From positions 12,013,001 to 12,077,000 of the forward strand of contig CM075671.1 in the NCBI GenBank assembly GCA_037962975.1: a DNA stretch of 64,000 nucleotides, given 5' to 3'. Positions 9,801-19,871 of the stretch are shown one piece after another (positions within the stretch are counted from its first letter, which is position 1; the number at the start of each line of letters is the position of its first letter). The notes beneath the pieces were generated by a model, which saw only the letters and a list, made by a program, of their open reading frames with translations, was not told the origin of the DNA and did not search any database. Origin of the DNA: Clitoria ternatea. Taxonomy: Eukaryota > Streptophyta > Magnoliopsida > Fabales > Fabaceae. The position numbers and the translations under genes are program-made.

Positions 9801-11027
9801 AACTAAATAAACCGATCTAATCTGAATCCTATCTGATCAGATCGAATTAGATGTCATCATAATTCCAATCAATCTAATGCACAATTTAATAATACAATAA
9901 GATCAAATAATATTTTATCAAAAAATTAAATCAATCCAAATTCCAATGATTATTTTTTACTTAGCAGCTTTACATGGAATTCTAGAGCTAATATTGTTAG
10001 ACTTGAAGGACTGCTATTATTTGTCATGTAATGTACATTGTCCAATCCAAATATTGTTAATTAGTATATTGTAGCTTTTGGCATTTATTGTGATACTAGC
10101 AAAAACAAGGAACTCAGGCTGAACTGGAGCATGAAAGTTGAAACATAACATGGAGACTGCAATGGACCTTGCACAAACGACGAGGATGGCACGATTTCAT
10201 AGAATCAGCCGTTGAGGATCCTATGAGTCATAATCTACAAGTAATGCTCAACTATCCTGAAACGACAAACCAAGAAAATAAAAGGTTTATGTATATATCT
10301 CGTTGAGGGTGTTGTTGGACTCTATATATATCAAATATAACAAGTTGCGCTAAACAAGGAAAAAATCATTTGGAGATTTCATCAGCCTATTTTTAATATG
10401 TCCAAGTTGCACATAAAAATAAAGTTATTTAATTATTAATATTATATATATAGTTTAAGATTTGTTAAATTGTGTTTTATAAACGGATTATATAATAGCT
10501 TTTGATTTATCTTAATTGATAAATTTCAATTGGGAAAAACAACAAACACTATATATATATATATAAGTAATTGAATCAATAAATTATGTCTCAATTAAAA
10601 CTACATATTAAAATTATGGGAATAATCTGATGTTCAATCTACGTTAAACGTATTTTTTTAAGCAGAACAAATAGTCATAATTTTATACAAGTTAACAAAA
10701 ATTGAATATTATATTTGACAAGTCCCATTAACAAAAAATTCATTTTTGAAATTAAAAAAATGGCTAGGGAATATAATTAATCTTGCAAGCCAGGGAAATC
10801 CTCCAAATGGCAGCACACTAGAAACCCAAAACTCTCCTTCAAGATTTTTCTGTTTGTCTTTAGCACAAACTACCCAAATAGAAAGAGTCAAAGAGCCATG
10901 CATTTAATTAAACATCTCACCTCTTTGACAATTAGTTTATGTTATTTTAATCAAGAAAAAAAATTGTCTTATAGAAGCTCTTGGAATAATCAAATTCCTT
11001 GAATGAACACAAAATTCTCTTTAATTA
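9801..11027. other. spacer and upstream region of the U-box gene
   Basis: It is AT-rich with no recognisable gene. A short (TA)n run lies at about 10550-10565. The final few hundred bases are the likely promoter and 5' UTR of the gene starting at 11028; I see no convincing TATA box close to the start. Confidence 0.4.
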
Positions 11028-13112
11028 ATGATAACAATGAATGATGTTCTTCTATCTGCAATGATGATCTCCACAGGCTTGTTACCAAGAGAGTCTTTGC
11101 TAGATTGTTTGATTCACGTGTCCGATGAAGTTGGGTCAATGGAGAAGTTTCCCTTGGTGCACACAAGGAACGTTTCATCCATGATAAGGAGGATCAAACT
11201 TCTTTCTTCTTTGTTTGAAGAGATTCAAGAAACTGATACCCCACTTCCTCCTTCTTCAATCCTGTGTCTCACAGAGCTATTCGCTGTGATTGGAAGGGTG
11301 AGGGTTTTGATCCAAGAGTGCAAAGATGCAAGCACTCTTTGGAGTCTCTTACAGTTAGAGTTCATTTCCAACCAATTCTATGTGCTTGTGAAGGAGATGG
11401 GAAGGGCCCTTGATATCCTTCCTTTGCATTTGCTTAATATAACAGCTGATACACATGAACAAGTGGAGCTTCTTCACAAACAAGCAAAGAGAGGTGAATT
11501 ATTCATTGATCCTAGGGAGGTTCAAAGAAGGGAACAGCTTCTACAAGTAATGGCCAACAACAGTTTGCAAAACAAGCAGAACAAAGGGTTTATTGATTTT
11601 GGAAAAGTGGAAGGCATATTAAGCAGCATTGGTTTGAGAACCTCACCAGATTATGATGAGGAAATATCCAAGTTGGAGGTTGAAGCTCGGAATCAAGCAG
11701 GCACGGGAGGACTAATTGTTGTGTCACAGATAAACAATCTCATATCTTTGGTATCTTATTCCAAAACCATGATATTCAGAGATGGAGAGAGTGATAAAAT
11801 TGAAGAAGAGTGTAAGCCACTATCAGCATTTTTATACAACAAAGTGTATGATAATTCTTCATCCTCTAATTCCATGTCCATGATGATACAAAATATTCCT
11901 GATGAATTTCGCTGTCCAATTTCACTTGACTTCATGAGAGACCCTGTTATTGTATCATCAGGGCACACATATGATAGAACCTCAATTGCACAATGGATAA
12001 ACTCTGGGCATCACACTTGTCCCAAAAGTGGTCAAAGGCTAATTCACACAGCTCTTATACCCAACTATGCATTGAAGAGCCTTGTTCAGCAATGGTGCTA
12101 TGACAACAATGTTCCAGTGAATGATCCTTCTACAGAGGGAAACAACAAGAAAAACAGTAACAAGAAGAGCTCAAAAGAGAGTGCCATTGACCACATTTCT
12201 GCAACCAAAGCAGCTGCAGATGCTGCCAAAATGACAGCAGAGTTTCTGGTTGGAAAATTGGCAACTGGTTCACCTGATATCCAAAGGCAAGCTGCATATG
12301 AGCTTCGGTTACTCGCGAAGACTGGCATGGATAATCGAAGAATCATAGCCGAGGTAGGGGCCATTCCCTTTCTTGTGACACTTTTAGGATCACAGGATTC
12401 AAGAATCCAAGAGCATGCAGTGACGACCTTGTTCAACCTCTCCATCTATGACAACAACAAGATTTTGATCATGGCAGCGGGAGCAGTTGATAACATAGTG
12501 GAGGTGCTTGAATCAGGGAAGACCATGGAGGCAAGAGAGAACGCGGCAGCATCAATATTCAGCTTGTCTATGGTAGATGAGTGCAAAGTACAAATCGGAA
12601 GAAAACCAAGGGCAATACCTGCTTTAGTTGGACTCTTGAAAGAAGGTACTCCAATAGGAAAAAGAGATGCTGCAACAGCACTGTTCAATCTTGCAGTTTA
12701 TAATCCTAACAAGGCAAGTGTTGTTAAAGCTGGCACAGTTCCTGTATTGGTTGAGTTGCTGATGGATGATAAGGCTGGCATAACAGATGATGCACTGGCA
12801 GTGCTTGCTTTGCTACTTGGATGCTCTCAGGGGTTAGAAGAGATAAGGAATAGTAGAGCATTGGTGCCACTTCTCATTGATCTTCTGAGATTTGGGTCCG
12901 TGAAAGGGAAGGAAAATTCGATAACCCTTTTACTAGGATTGTGCAAAGAAGAAGGGGAACTAGTGGCAAGGAGACTCTTGGCAAATCCAAGGAGCATTCC
13001 TTCTCTTCAAAGCTTGGCTTCTGAAGGTTCTTTGAGGGCTAGGAGAAAAGCAGATGCACTGCTTAGGTTGCTCAATAGGTGCTGCTCACAACCTCATCAC
13101 CATTCTGTTTGA
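11028..13112 (+). CDS. plant U-box E3 ubiquitin ligase with ARM repeats (PUB16/PUB17-like)
   Basis: This intronless gene encodes 694 residues. The N-terminal 20-270 is the helical UND domain typical of the PUB2/4/10-19 group. The U-box follows at about 289-358 (IPDEFRCPISLDFMRDPVI, then HTYDRTSIAQW and HTCPKSGQ), which docks the E2 and replaces RING zinc ligands with salt bridges. From about 400 to 680 there are armadillo repeats (for example RQAAYELRLLAKTG, QEHAVTTLFNLSIYD, RDAATALFNLAVYNPNK) that bind substrates. Length and domain order match PUB16/17-type proteins, which act in defence and cell-death signalling; the exact orthologue is uncertain. The start at 11028 has in-frame alternatives at 11037 and beyond. 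No defect is seen. Confidence 0.93.
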   Translation: MITMNDVLLSAMMISTGLLPRESLLDCLIHVSDEVGSMEKFPLVHTRNVSSMIRRIKLLSSLFEEIQETDTPLPPSSILCLTELFAVIGRVRVLIQECKDASTLWSLLQLEFISNQFYVLVKEMGRALDILPLHLLNITADTHEQVELLHKQAKRGELFIDPREVQRREQLLQVMANNSLQNKQNKGFIDFGKVEGILSSIGLRTSPDYDEEISKLEVEARNQAGTGGLIVVSQINNLISLVSYSKTMIFRDGESDKIEEECKPLSAFLYNKVYDNSSSSNSMSMMIQNIPDEFRCPISLDFMRDPVIVSSGHTYDRTSIAQWINSGHHTCPKSGQRLIHTALIPNYALKSLVQQWCYDNNVPVNDPSTEGNNKKNSNKKSSKESAIDHISATKAAADAAKMTAEFLVGKLATGSPDIQRQAAYELRLLAKTGMDNRRIIAEVGAIPFLVTLLGSQDSRIQEHAVTTLFNLSIYDNNKILIMAAGAVDNIVEVLESGKTMEARENAAASIFSLSMVDECKVQIGRKPRAIPALVGLLKEGTPIGKRDAATALFNLAVYNPNKASVVKAGTVPVLVELLMDDKAGITDDALAVLALLLGCSQGLEEIRNSRALVPLLIDLLRFGSVKGKENSITLLLGLCKEEGELVARRLLANPRSIPSLQSLASEGSLRARRKADALLRLLNRCCSQPHHHSV

Positions 13113-13486
13113 TAGCATGCATTCACCAGCTTGGTGTATTGTGAATTGTGATGACATGACTTCACAGATGCAGAGATGTATATTTTGTGAATCCTATACA
13201 TGAAAAAAATTGGTGGTCATTTGTTGTTGAAATTTTTTGGCATACAAAAGCTTGGACCTTTGTCTAATGATTGGTGATTAGGAAATAATACTCGGATGAG
13301 TTAGTTATATATCATCACATAGCAAATGTTTTACCACTAGAATTTTCAAGATTGTGGATCAGTTAGCACCAGTGTCTCTGTCTCTGACTTTTAAACTCTA
13401 CTTGCTTGTCTATAATGATTTGACAAACGAATACAACCACTCCACCTGGTCCTTTAATCTGGTTGTACACAGATATTTGACAGTAA
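13113..13486 (+). other. 3' flank of the U-box gene
   Basis: Non-coding. It probably holds the 3' UTR and poly(A) region (AT-rich, aataata near 13285). Nothing else is recognised. Confidence 0.4.
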
Positions 13487-13667
13487 GAGCCTGTCTGGTT
13501 GTACACTCCACTCCACTCCACTCCAACCGAGGTTTGACCAACCCCAAAAATAAATCCTACGGTCAAACGGAGTTTTGACTATCTCGAACGGCGTGAAGGA
13601 TCAATATCAACCCTTATATTTCTCCATTTCCCCAACTCCGTTTCCCCAACTGGAACCAAACGGACCC
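13487..13667. mobile_element. Tourist-like MITE (PIF/Harbinger), 181 bp
   Basis: Terminal inverted repeats GAGCCTGTCTGGTT (left) and GGGTCCGTTTGGTT (right, read from the minus strand) match the Tourist consensus style. Both sides carry the 3-bp target duplication TAA (13484-13486, 13668-13670). Non-coding. Confidence 0.7.
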
Positions 13668-14133
13668 TAAGTATAGTTTGTGAATCAATAGCCTTGATTT
13701 GAGTGGTACAAACTAGATTACTTTTACCGTTATTTGTCATGAATTTTTTTAAAAAATTTATGAAATGAAACTGAGAATGAAGAAAAAACAAACGATTGGG
13801 CCGGTTAGATAGAGATAAATTTTGTGGGCGTTTTTTTGTAAGTTGGGTGGCCATAAGCACTTTTTATTTATAAGAAAGAATTTCGGTGAGTTGATTTTGA
13901 ATTTAGGGTCCGTTTGTTTAAAAGTTAGAGTAAGGTTTGTGAAACGAGGTTTAAAAAATTGGGGTTTAGAAATAGTAGTTGGAAAAACTGGGGTTTTGAA
14001 AACAGTAATTTGTGTTTAGATAGTTTGTGGTAAAAATAAGTTAAAAAGTAGTGATTGTGTTTGAGTGGAAAATTTTTTGGAAACCTTGGTTTAAAAAAAT
14101 GGAATTTTAAGGTAAAATTACTAAAAAGGGTAT

Positions 14134-14876
14134 TGATCTGTCCTGGACCGGGGTCAAGAGATCCGATCTCAAGCCAGTCACGAATAGTATGTCAATACTC
14201 TCTAGTAGATCGGATGTATGTGTATCCGATGTATGTATCCGTTGTCCTTGAATGAGGAGAGCGGATTGGGCGTTCTGGAGATCCTTCACACCGACCTAAC
14301 GCGTTGAAGTGGGCGAATGGTGGTGTCACCTGCAAAGATTCTCCGACGCTCAAGTCAGTGATTATATTCCAAGTAAGGAATGTATTCAGAGAGTATTCAG
14401 TCGTAAAAGAGCTGAAGAAGAGGATCCAGAAGATCCCTTACTTCAATCATGAAGTTAGTTCATATACCTGATTGGCTCGATTAACGAGGACTCGTTGGTG
14501 GGGAACCACCAACTCCCATTAGCATTATTATATTGCGCACTTACCTGCATGATTGGGTCAAGTGGCTATTTTATATTGAGCGTAGAGAATGTAGACTAGG
14601 ATTAGGGAACAAGTTGACCATTCCCGTGAGCAGAATTTGGCTCGTAGTGCAGGGAATTATTGATCGATCCCCTGTAGCAACAATCCTTGTCTTTTGCATA
14701 GTGACGTGTGTATTATCCGATGTCATGGTGTTATCCTGGATAACCGGTATAGGGAGAACGCCTGATACGGAATTACAGTCCGGATGTATACCGATGACAT
14801 CGGTTACACGTAGATGTCTTATCAAAGACGTTGAAATATGTATAGCAGATCGGATACCGGTATTGAGACCGGATCA
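14134..14876 (-). repeat. 3' LTR of the Tat element
   Basis: 743 bp, matching the other LTR at 742 positions. It abuts the GGTAT target duplication on its left. The same ORF-like artefacts occur in both LTRs. Confidence 0.95.
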
Positions 14877-14890
14877 TATGTCCCCTAGCT
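14877..14890 (-). promoter_or_regulatory. polypurine tract of the Tat element (weak)
   Basis: The minus strand reads gctaggggacata immediately before the 3' LTR. This is the expected place for the plus-strand primer, but the purine run is short and interrupted. Confidence 0.45.
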
Positions 14891-15173
14891 TGTGTGAGGG
14901 ACTGAATAGTTGTTCACATAAGCTACTCAACCTGCGAGAGGTCTTAATATCGGTAAGCTTACGTGTGTGACAGTTCCTTAGCATCTGTTGTCATTCGTAA
15001 AGAACCGCTCTGAATTTAATAGAAAGGACCTTTCGGTACCATCACAACGGATTCAGACAAAGATTCGTTGTGTGAGAATTTCAAGAGTTTATTGGAATTG
15101 AAAGCTCTTGAAGTTCGTGTAACGGCTGTAAAGCGTAAATTGCGTTGCATGATTAGACATTAATGCTTTTAAT

Positions 15174-15415
15174 CACGTGGGCAAGCAATTATTACGTCTG
15201 AGATGAAAATCTCATTAACCGTCGTTTTGGGCTTAATGGGCCTGAAGTTTTCAAAACTTTTGGGCCTAGTGGATAGCCCTTTGCTGAGTCGCTATCGTTT
15301 TGGCGCCCAAGAATTTGGAACGGTTGTGTCGTTTCGCTTGTGAACAGGTGCGTTTTATTGAGAACGACACAACTTCAAGGGGAGGTAACCGGTCCTCTTT
15401 GTTTCCTATAAAAGG
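15174..15415 (+). promoter_or_regulatory. putative promoter of accessory gene A (G-box, TATA box)
   Basis: CACGTG at 15174-15179 (context aatCACGTGGGC) and TATAAAAGG at 15407-15415 are followed by a leader with a possible splice donor (ctgaggtaac, about 15545) before the ATG at 15864. The same G-box context and leader are recognisable upstream of gene B, which supports a real, duplicated promoter. Confidence 0.55.
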
Positions 15416-15863
15416 AATACTTAGTGGATTCTGAGTTCCACTTGCTTTTGCTTTCTCAACGAAACTCTGCAGAAATTTTGCAAGGAAGTTTATCGCCTAC
15501 ATTGCGAGGGTTTCTCTGTTCCTCAAATTCATCACTGTTATCTGAGGTAACTATCTCTTCCTTGTCGCTTTAGTTTCGTTTTGAGTTGCTACTCGTAGTT
15601 ATAGAAAGTAGGCTTCATCTAAGGGGAGGGAATCAATTTCCCTCAACCCTAACAGTCGTGGGGAAGAATCCTTGTGATTCTTCCTAAGACTGAACCGCGT
15701 CGCTCAGAAAGGGGATCTTATTCACTGCGGGAAGTGACCTTTCCCTTCTCAGAGTCGCCCTCTGATTGTAATTGCTTTAAAAATGCAGTGAATAATGATT
15801 GCAACTTTCTGACGACATTTTATTCCTTATCGTAGATTCAGGAGTTCGGTTTAGATATTTCCA

Positions 15864-18084
15864 ATGGCAACTGGAGAAGGATCTTCTGGAGACAGCGCCA
15901 TTTCAAAGACAGCAGAAGGTCTCTACAGCGTAGTTGCTTCGAGACTAAATTGGGAGGAGGTTCAGGCTAAATGGCCTTTCTGTTGGGTGTCCAGCGAGTT
16001 TAAGGACCTTGCCTCTCGTCATGCGGATGAGGAGGGATCTCGGATTCAACCGAGGTTCACGCTGAGTTCGGATGAAGAGACGAAAAAGTGGTACAGGGTT
16101 TACGCGCCACTTCCATCAGAGCGGATATGTCATGTCGTCCCCAACGACCGTTCAGTGTACATGTATGACTTTATCTTCCATAATCTGGGAGTTCGTTTCC
16201 CTTTAACCGAACTCCAGATGGGTGTCTTGAGGTTTCTGAACTGTGCACCCTCTCAACTTCATCCCAACGGTTGGGGCCTCATCCGAGCTCTTGAAGTGCT
16301 TGGGGATCACTTCAATTTCACGCCAACAGTAGCGATGCTGTTCTACTACACCCAGGTAGTTAGAAGGGCGAATAAGCAGGGCGGAGTTGGTCTGGTGACA
16401 CTCCGGACTCTCTGTTCCTTTGTGAACTTTGAGTCTTACACAGATTCGGCCAAGGTTGACGGGAAGTCCTTCAAGACTTACTTCACTCGCATCTCCATCA
16501 AGAAGGGCAAACCAAAATTTTGGAAGGATGAAGAGGACGTTGACAAATTTCCCTTGAGCTGGACACACGAGCATTTCCTCTTGAGCTCTCACGCGTACTA
16601 CACTGATCAATCCGATCTGTCTCGTGAGACATCGAGAGTGTTGTTCGCGCTTGAATCGCACACTACAGGTCGTCACGTCTTTTCGTGTAGGCGTCTGCTA
16701 AGTAGCTCAAGCGGAGTCCGGGAGGAATATTTGCGTACTTCTCGTTTTATTTCATCTTTCCTCCTTTATCAAATATATATAGAATATTTGCAGTTGCTGA
16801 CATCTTGTGTTTGTTCATGTAGGTGAAATAGAACAGCAAACTCCGGAAATGGATAAACTGAAAAAATTCAAGGCAGCTGGTAAATCCGTTGTTCGTGAGA
16901 ATGAAGTAAAGCCCAGGCCCTCAACTAAGGATCGTCCGGAGGTAATCATCTTGACCTCGGATGTTGAAGGGGACATCCCACTGGTTGAGGGCGGTAAGTC
17001 CGATGTTGGTGTAACCTCGGGTCAGCCTCCCGTTACTGAGAGGAGAAGAAAGATCCAGAATGATCCTGCAAGGCGTCAGTCCAAGAAGCAAAAAGTTTCG
17101 GAGGATCCTGCTGCCGGGATTTCTGGGTCAGAGCCGACCTCCTTCCCAACTACCTCGTTTCTCACCCCCTTCCTCTCTTATGAAGGTTCTACTCCGGCCA
17201 CTCTTCCTCCTCCGATGTACAAACTCCGGCCTACACTCAGTCCTAAAGAAATTACGGAAGCGTGTGAGGCCGGAAGGTGGCAGTTAGCTGAACTTGCTGG
17301 AGTGCTTTCTTCAATCAGTGAGTTGGCTAGCAGCGCCGATAAAGTTGAGGAATTGAGCGACGAATTGAAAGAACTCAAGCTTTCCTCGGAAAAGGACAAA
17401 GCCGCCGTGAAGTTAATGGAAGATCGTCTTCACAAGTCTAAGGAATTTGGGGATCTCATCACTAAAGAGAATCTCAAACTCAAAGTCGATCTTAAAAACT
17501 TGGAAGGCAAGGTGGCAGAGAAGGAGGAAGAACTCCGCAGCAGCCAGGATAAAAATAAGGCTGATGCTGAAGAGTGGTCTCAAAGGGAGAAGAAGCTCCT
17601 TCTTGAGATAGAGGGACTGAAGGCTAGGAATGCGGAGTTGGAGGTGTCTAGTGAGGAGCTGTCCAACTTGCGGGGAGAATTGGCTACAGCGAAAGCTGAG
17701 AGAGAAGAAGCTGTTGATATATGCAGCCGGGCTGTCGAAGAATCCTTCGGCCTAGCTATACGCCAAGTTTTCTACCGCAACCCCACTGCGAAACTTGACC
17801 TTTATGGAATAGATCCGTTCTATGAATTCCATGGGGGAAAGTTAGTCGCAGTGGTGGATGGTCGTCACGAAGATCGACCGACGTCCCTGTATGGTTTGCC
17901 TCCTCTTCCTGAGGGTCAAACCATGGGACCGGATTATGTCTTTCCTATGTCCGAGGTTCCCTCTACTGAAGAAAGGGTTGAAGCTCCTGGAGGTGAGACT
18001 CCTGCGGAGGTTCCAAAGGAAGGGGGACGAGAGCCTGGTGCTGAGGAGGCACAAAAAACTGAAGAACAGATTCCTCCTCAGTAG
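15864..18084 (+). CDS. antisense accessory gene A of the Tat element, two exons
   Basis: Exon 1 is 15864-16734 and exon 2 is 16823-18084. The 88-bp intron (gtactt...tgtag) splits an Arg codon after its first base, giving 710 residues. Residues 1-290 carry the 'putative gypsy type transposon' (Transposase_28-like) domain: MYDFIFHNLGVRFPLTELQ, GVLRFLNCAPSQLHPNGWG, then TQVVRRANK. Exon 2 has a low-complexity linker and a coiled coil (about residues 440-590). It ends in a conserved block (FGLAIRQVFYRNP, GIDPFYEFHGGKLVAVVD) and an acidic tail. It lies antisense to gag-pol between pol and the 3' LTR. Extra ORFs at this place are known in Tat elements; their function is unknown. A TATA box (15407) and a G-box lie upstream. 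Confidence 0.85.
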
Positions 18085-18540
18085 TTTTGTTTTTATTTAT
18101 ATGTATAGTTGTGTACCGGGATCAACTCCGGATTCTGAACTATTGTATGTAATTTCATTTCAATGAATGAATTTTGGTTGAAGAAATTTGTCTTCATTGT
18201 TTCATGTATATATAAATCGTTACTAATCCGTTCAGTGTAATTAATCTTAAGGCCGGATTGAAATAATAGCCTAGGAAGATTAAATAACAAATAAAATTTA
18301 GAACGGATAAATATATACATGTCCCCAAGTGCGTATTAAGAAGAAGGTGCCTGTCTTTGGGGCATGATCCTTAATTCTTTTGGGGAAAGATGGGTCGATC
18401 CGCTGTTTAGCAAAGTAGTGTAACAGGACGGATGACTGCTTGCTTACAGGAGATGATAATATTGTTCCAAGTTTAGGGAACTGCAAGGAAGTGGTGTTTG
18501 AGCCCTTTATCATAAGGATGATGATGGGAGTTTTTTCTGC
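18085..18540 (+). other. 3' flank of accessory gene A
   Basis: It contains 'ccgggatcaactccggatt', which is matched after gene B (22443-22461), and AT-rich poly(A)-like sequence to about 18180. The remainder to 18540 is non-coding. Confidence 0.5.
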
Positions 18541-19206
18541 ACCAGGAGTTACGTCGTTGTATCACAGAATAGGTGATAAAGAGTATCCGTCCTGGGAGAA
18601 TACCACTAGAAAGCGAAAGTGCGGACTGACTTTCAGAATTTTCCATCATAAAGATGATTGAGTATTGATCATGCCAGGTGTTTTATCATTAAATCACTTC
18701 ATAAGTGATTGAGATCATCCGTCTTGGGGATGTGTATGATACCAGGAACTACATCATCAGGTCACATATTAGGTGATTGAGATCATCCGTCCTTTGGGTG
18801 TGTATGGCGCCAGGAGTTACATCGCCAGATCACAGAATGGGTGATTGAGATCATCCGTCCTGGGCAGGTACACCGCGTTAGGAGTTACATCGTCATATCA
18901 CATAATGGGTGACTGAAGTTATCCGTTCTGGAAAAGTACACATCGTCAAGAGTTACATCGTCAGATCACAGATTAAGTGATTTAGATAATCCATCCTGGA
19001 GACATTTTTCAATCGTAGGAGTACGGATTGAGTGAATACTTTCATCGTAAGAATGATGATGAAAATTGTTCATACCAGGAGTTACATCGTCGAATCACTG
19101 AATAGGTGATTGAGATCATCCGTCCTGGAATGATTAGTGGAGCTCTTCGTACCAGGAGTTACATCATCGAATCACTGAATAAGTGAATGAGATCATCCGT
19201 CCTGGT
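18541..19206. repeat. array of eight two-tier hairpin modules (CCAGGAGTTACATCGTC family)
   Basis: Eight modules start near 18541, 18672, 18740, 18810, 18878, 18949, 19074 and 19150. Each reads about ccaggagttacatcgtc, then an inner inverted repeat such as aatcac-(6-7 nt)-gtgatt, then gagatcatccgtcctgg. The outer ccagga/tcctgg also pair. The inner arms differ between copies but mostly keep pairing (for example aatcactt-cat-aagtgatt at about 18691-18709). Two further modules of the family occur at 23650-23795. Non-coding. Confidence 0.85.
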
Positions 19207-19527
19207 GAATTTTTCCAATCAAGGGAGTGCAGATTCAATTGGCAATTTTCGCTCCATCCGAAATCCGAGTCTTACCTCTACTAGCCCCCTAGCTGATGTG
19301 AGGAAGCAGTTGACTTGCTCATATGAGCTATATTGACCGTAGTACGTCTGGATTTCGGGTTTGTACCGAAGTGTAAATATCCGCTCTGGGAACCATGTTC
19401 CGTAGTGGTGAAATTTTAAGGGCGGATTCGACAATGGGAATATCAGAAGTTTATCGAATTTCGCAACCCTTGGTATTCGAGTAATGGTGGCCACGTTTCT
19501 AATGATTGGACATTTAATGCCTTAATT

Positions 19528-19703
19528 CACGTGGGCGCGCCATTATTGCGTTAAATGCGCATGTCTTAATAACCGTCACATAGGGGCTTGTTGGGCCTAA
19601 AATTTGGATTTAGTAGGCCCATTTAGAAAGCTCTGTGACGAAACGATGGCATTTTCGCGCCTTGATGTACTAAACGACAGGTTTTTGTTACACTGATATA
19701 AGC
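19528..19703 (+). promoter_or_regulatory. putative promoter of accessory gene B (G-box, weak TATA)
   Basis: CACGTG at 19528-19533 sits in the same context as upstream of gene A (TCACGTGGGC). A weaker TATAAGC lies at 19697-19703. The following leader (ttctgcaaaagtttcgag..., ttaggtaacc near 19823) aligns with that of gene A (ctctgcagaaattttgcaag..., tgaggtaact). Confidence 0.5.
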
Positions 19704-19871
19704 ATATTTGGCAATCTCAGTTACCATTTCTTCTAATTCTCTTGACGAACTTCTGCAAAAGTTTCGAGAAGATTATCGTGTCTGCCTCTGTGAATCTTAA
19801 TTCACTATCCTCATCCATCCTTAGGTAACCACTTTCTTTCCATACTTTGTGTCTTGTTTCAATTTCTGAAA

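Noticed and set aside
12098..12688. Minus-strand ORFs within the U-box gene
   Set aside because: They are shadows of the ARM-repeat coding sequence.
14533..14970. 145-codon ORF, repeated as 128 codons at 29902-30288
   Set aside because: It lies inside the two LTRs and duplicates because they do. It has no recognisable protein features.
16203..16676. 157-codon minus-strand ORF
   Set aside because: It is the shadow of exon 1 of accessory gene A. The same holds for 20169-20654 opposite gene B.
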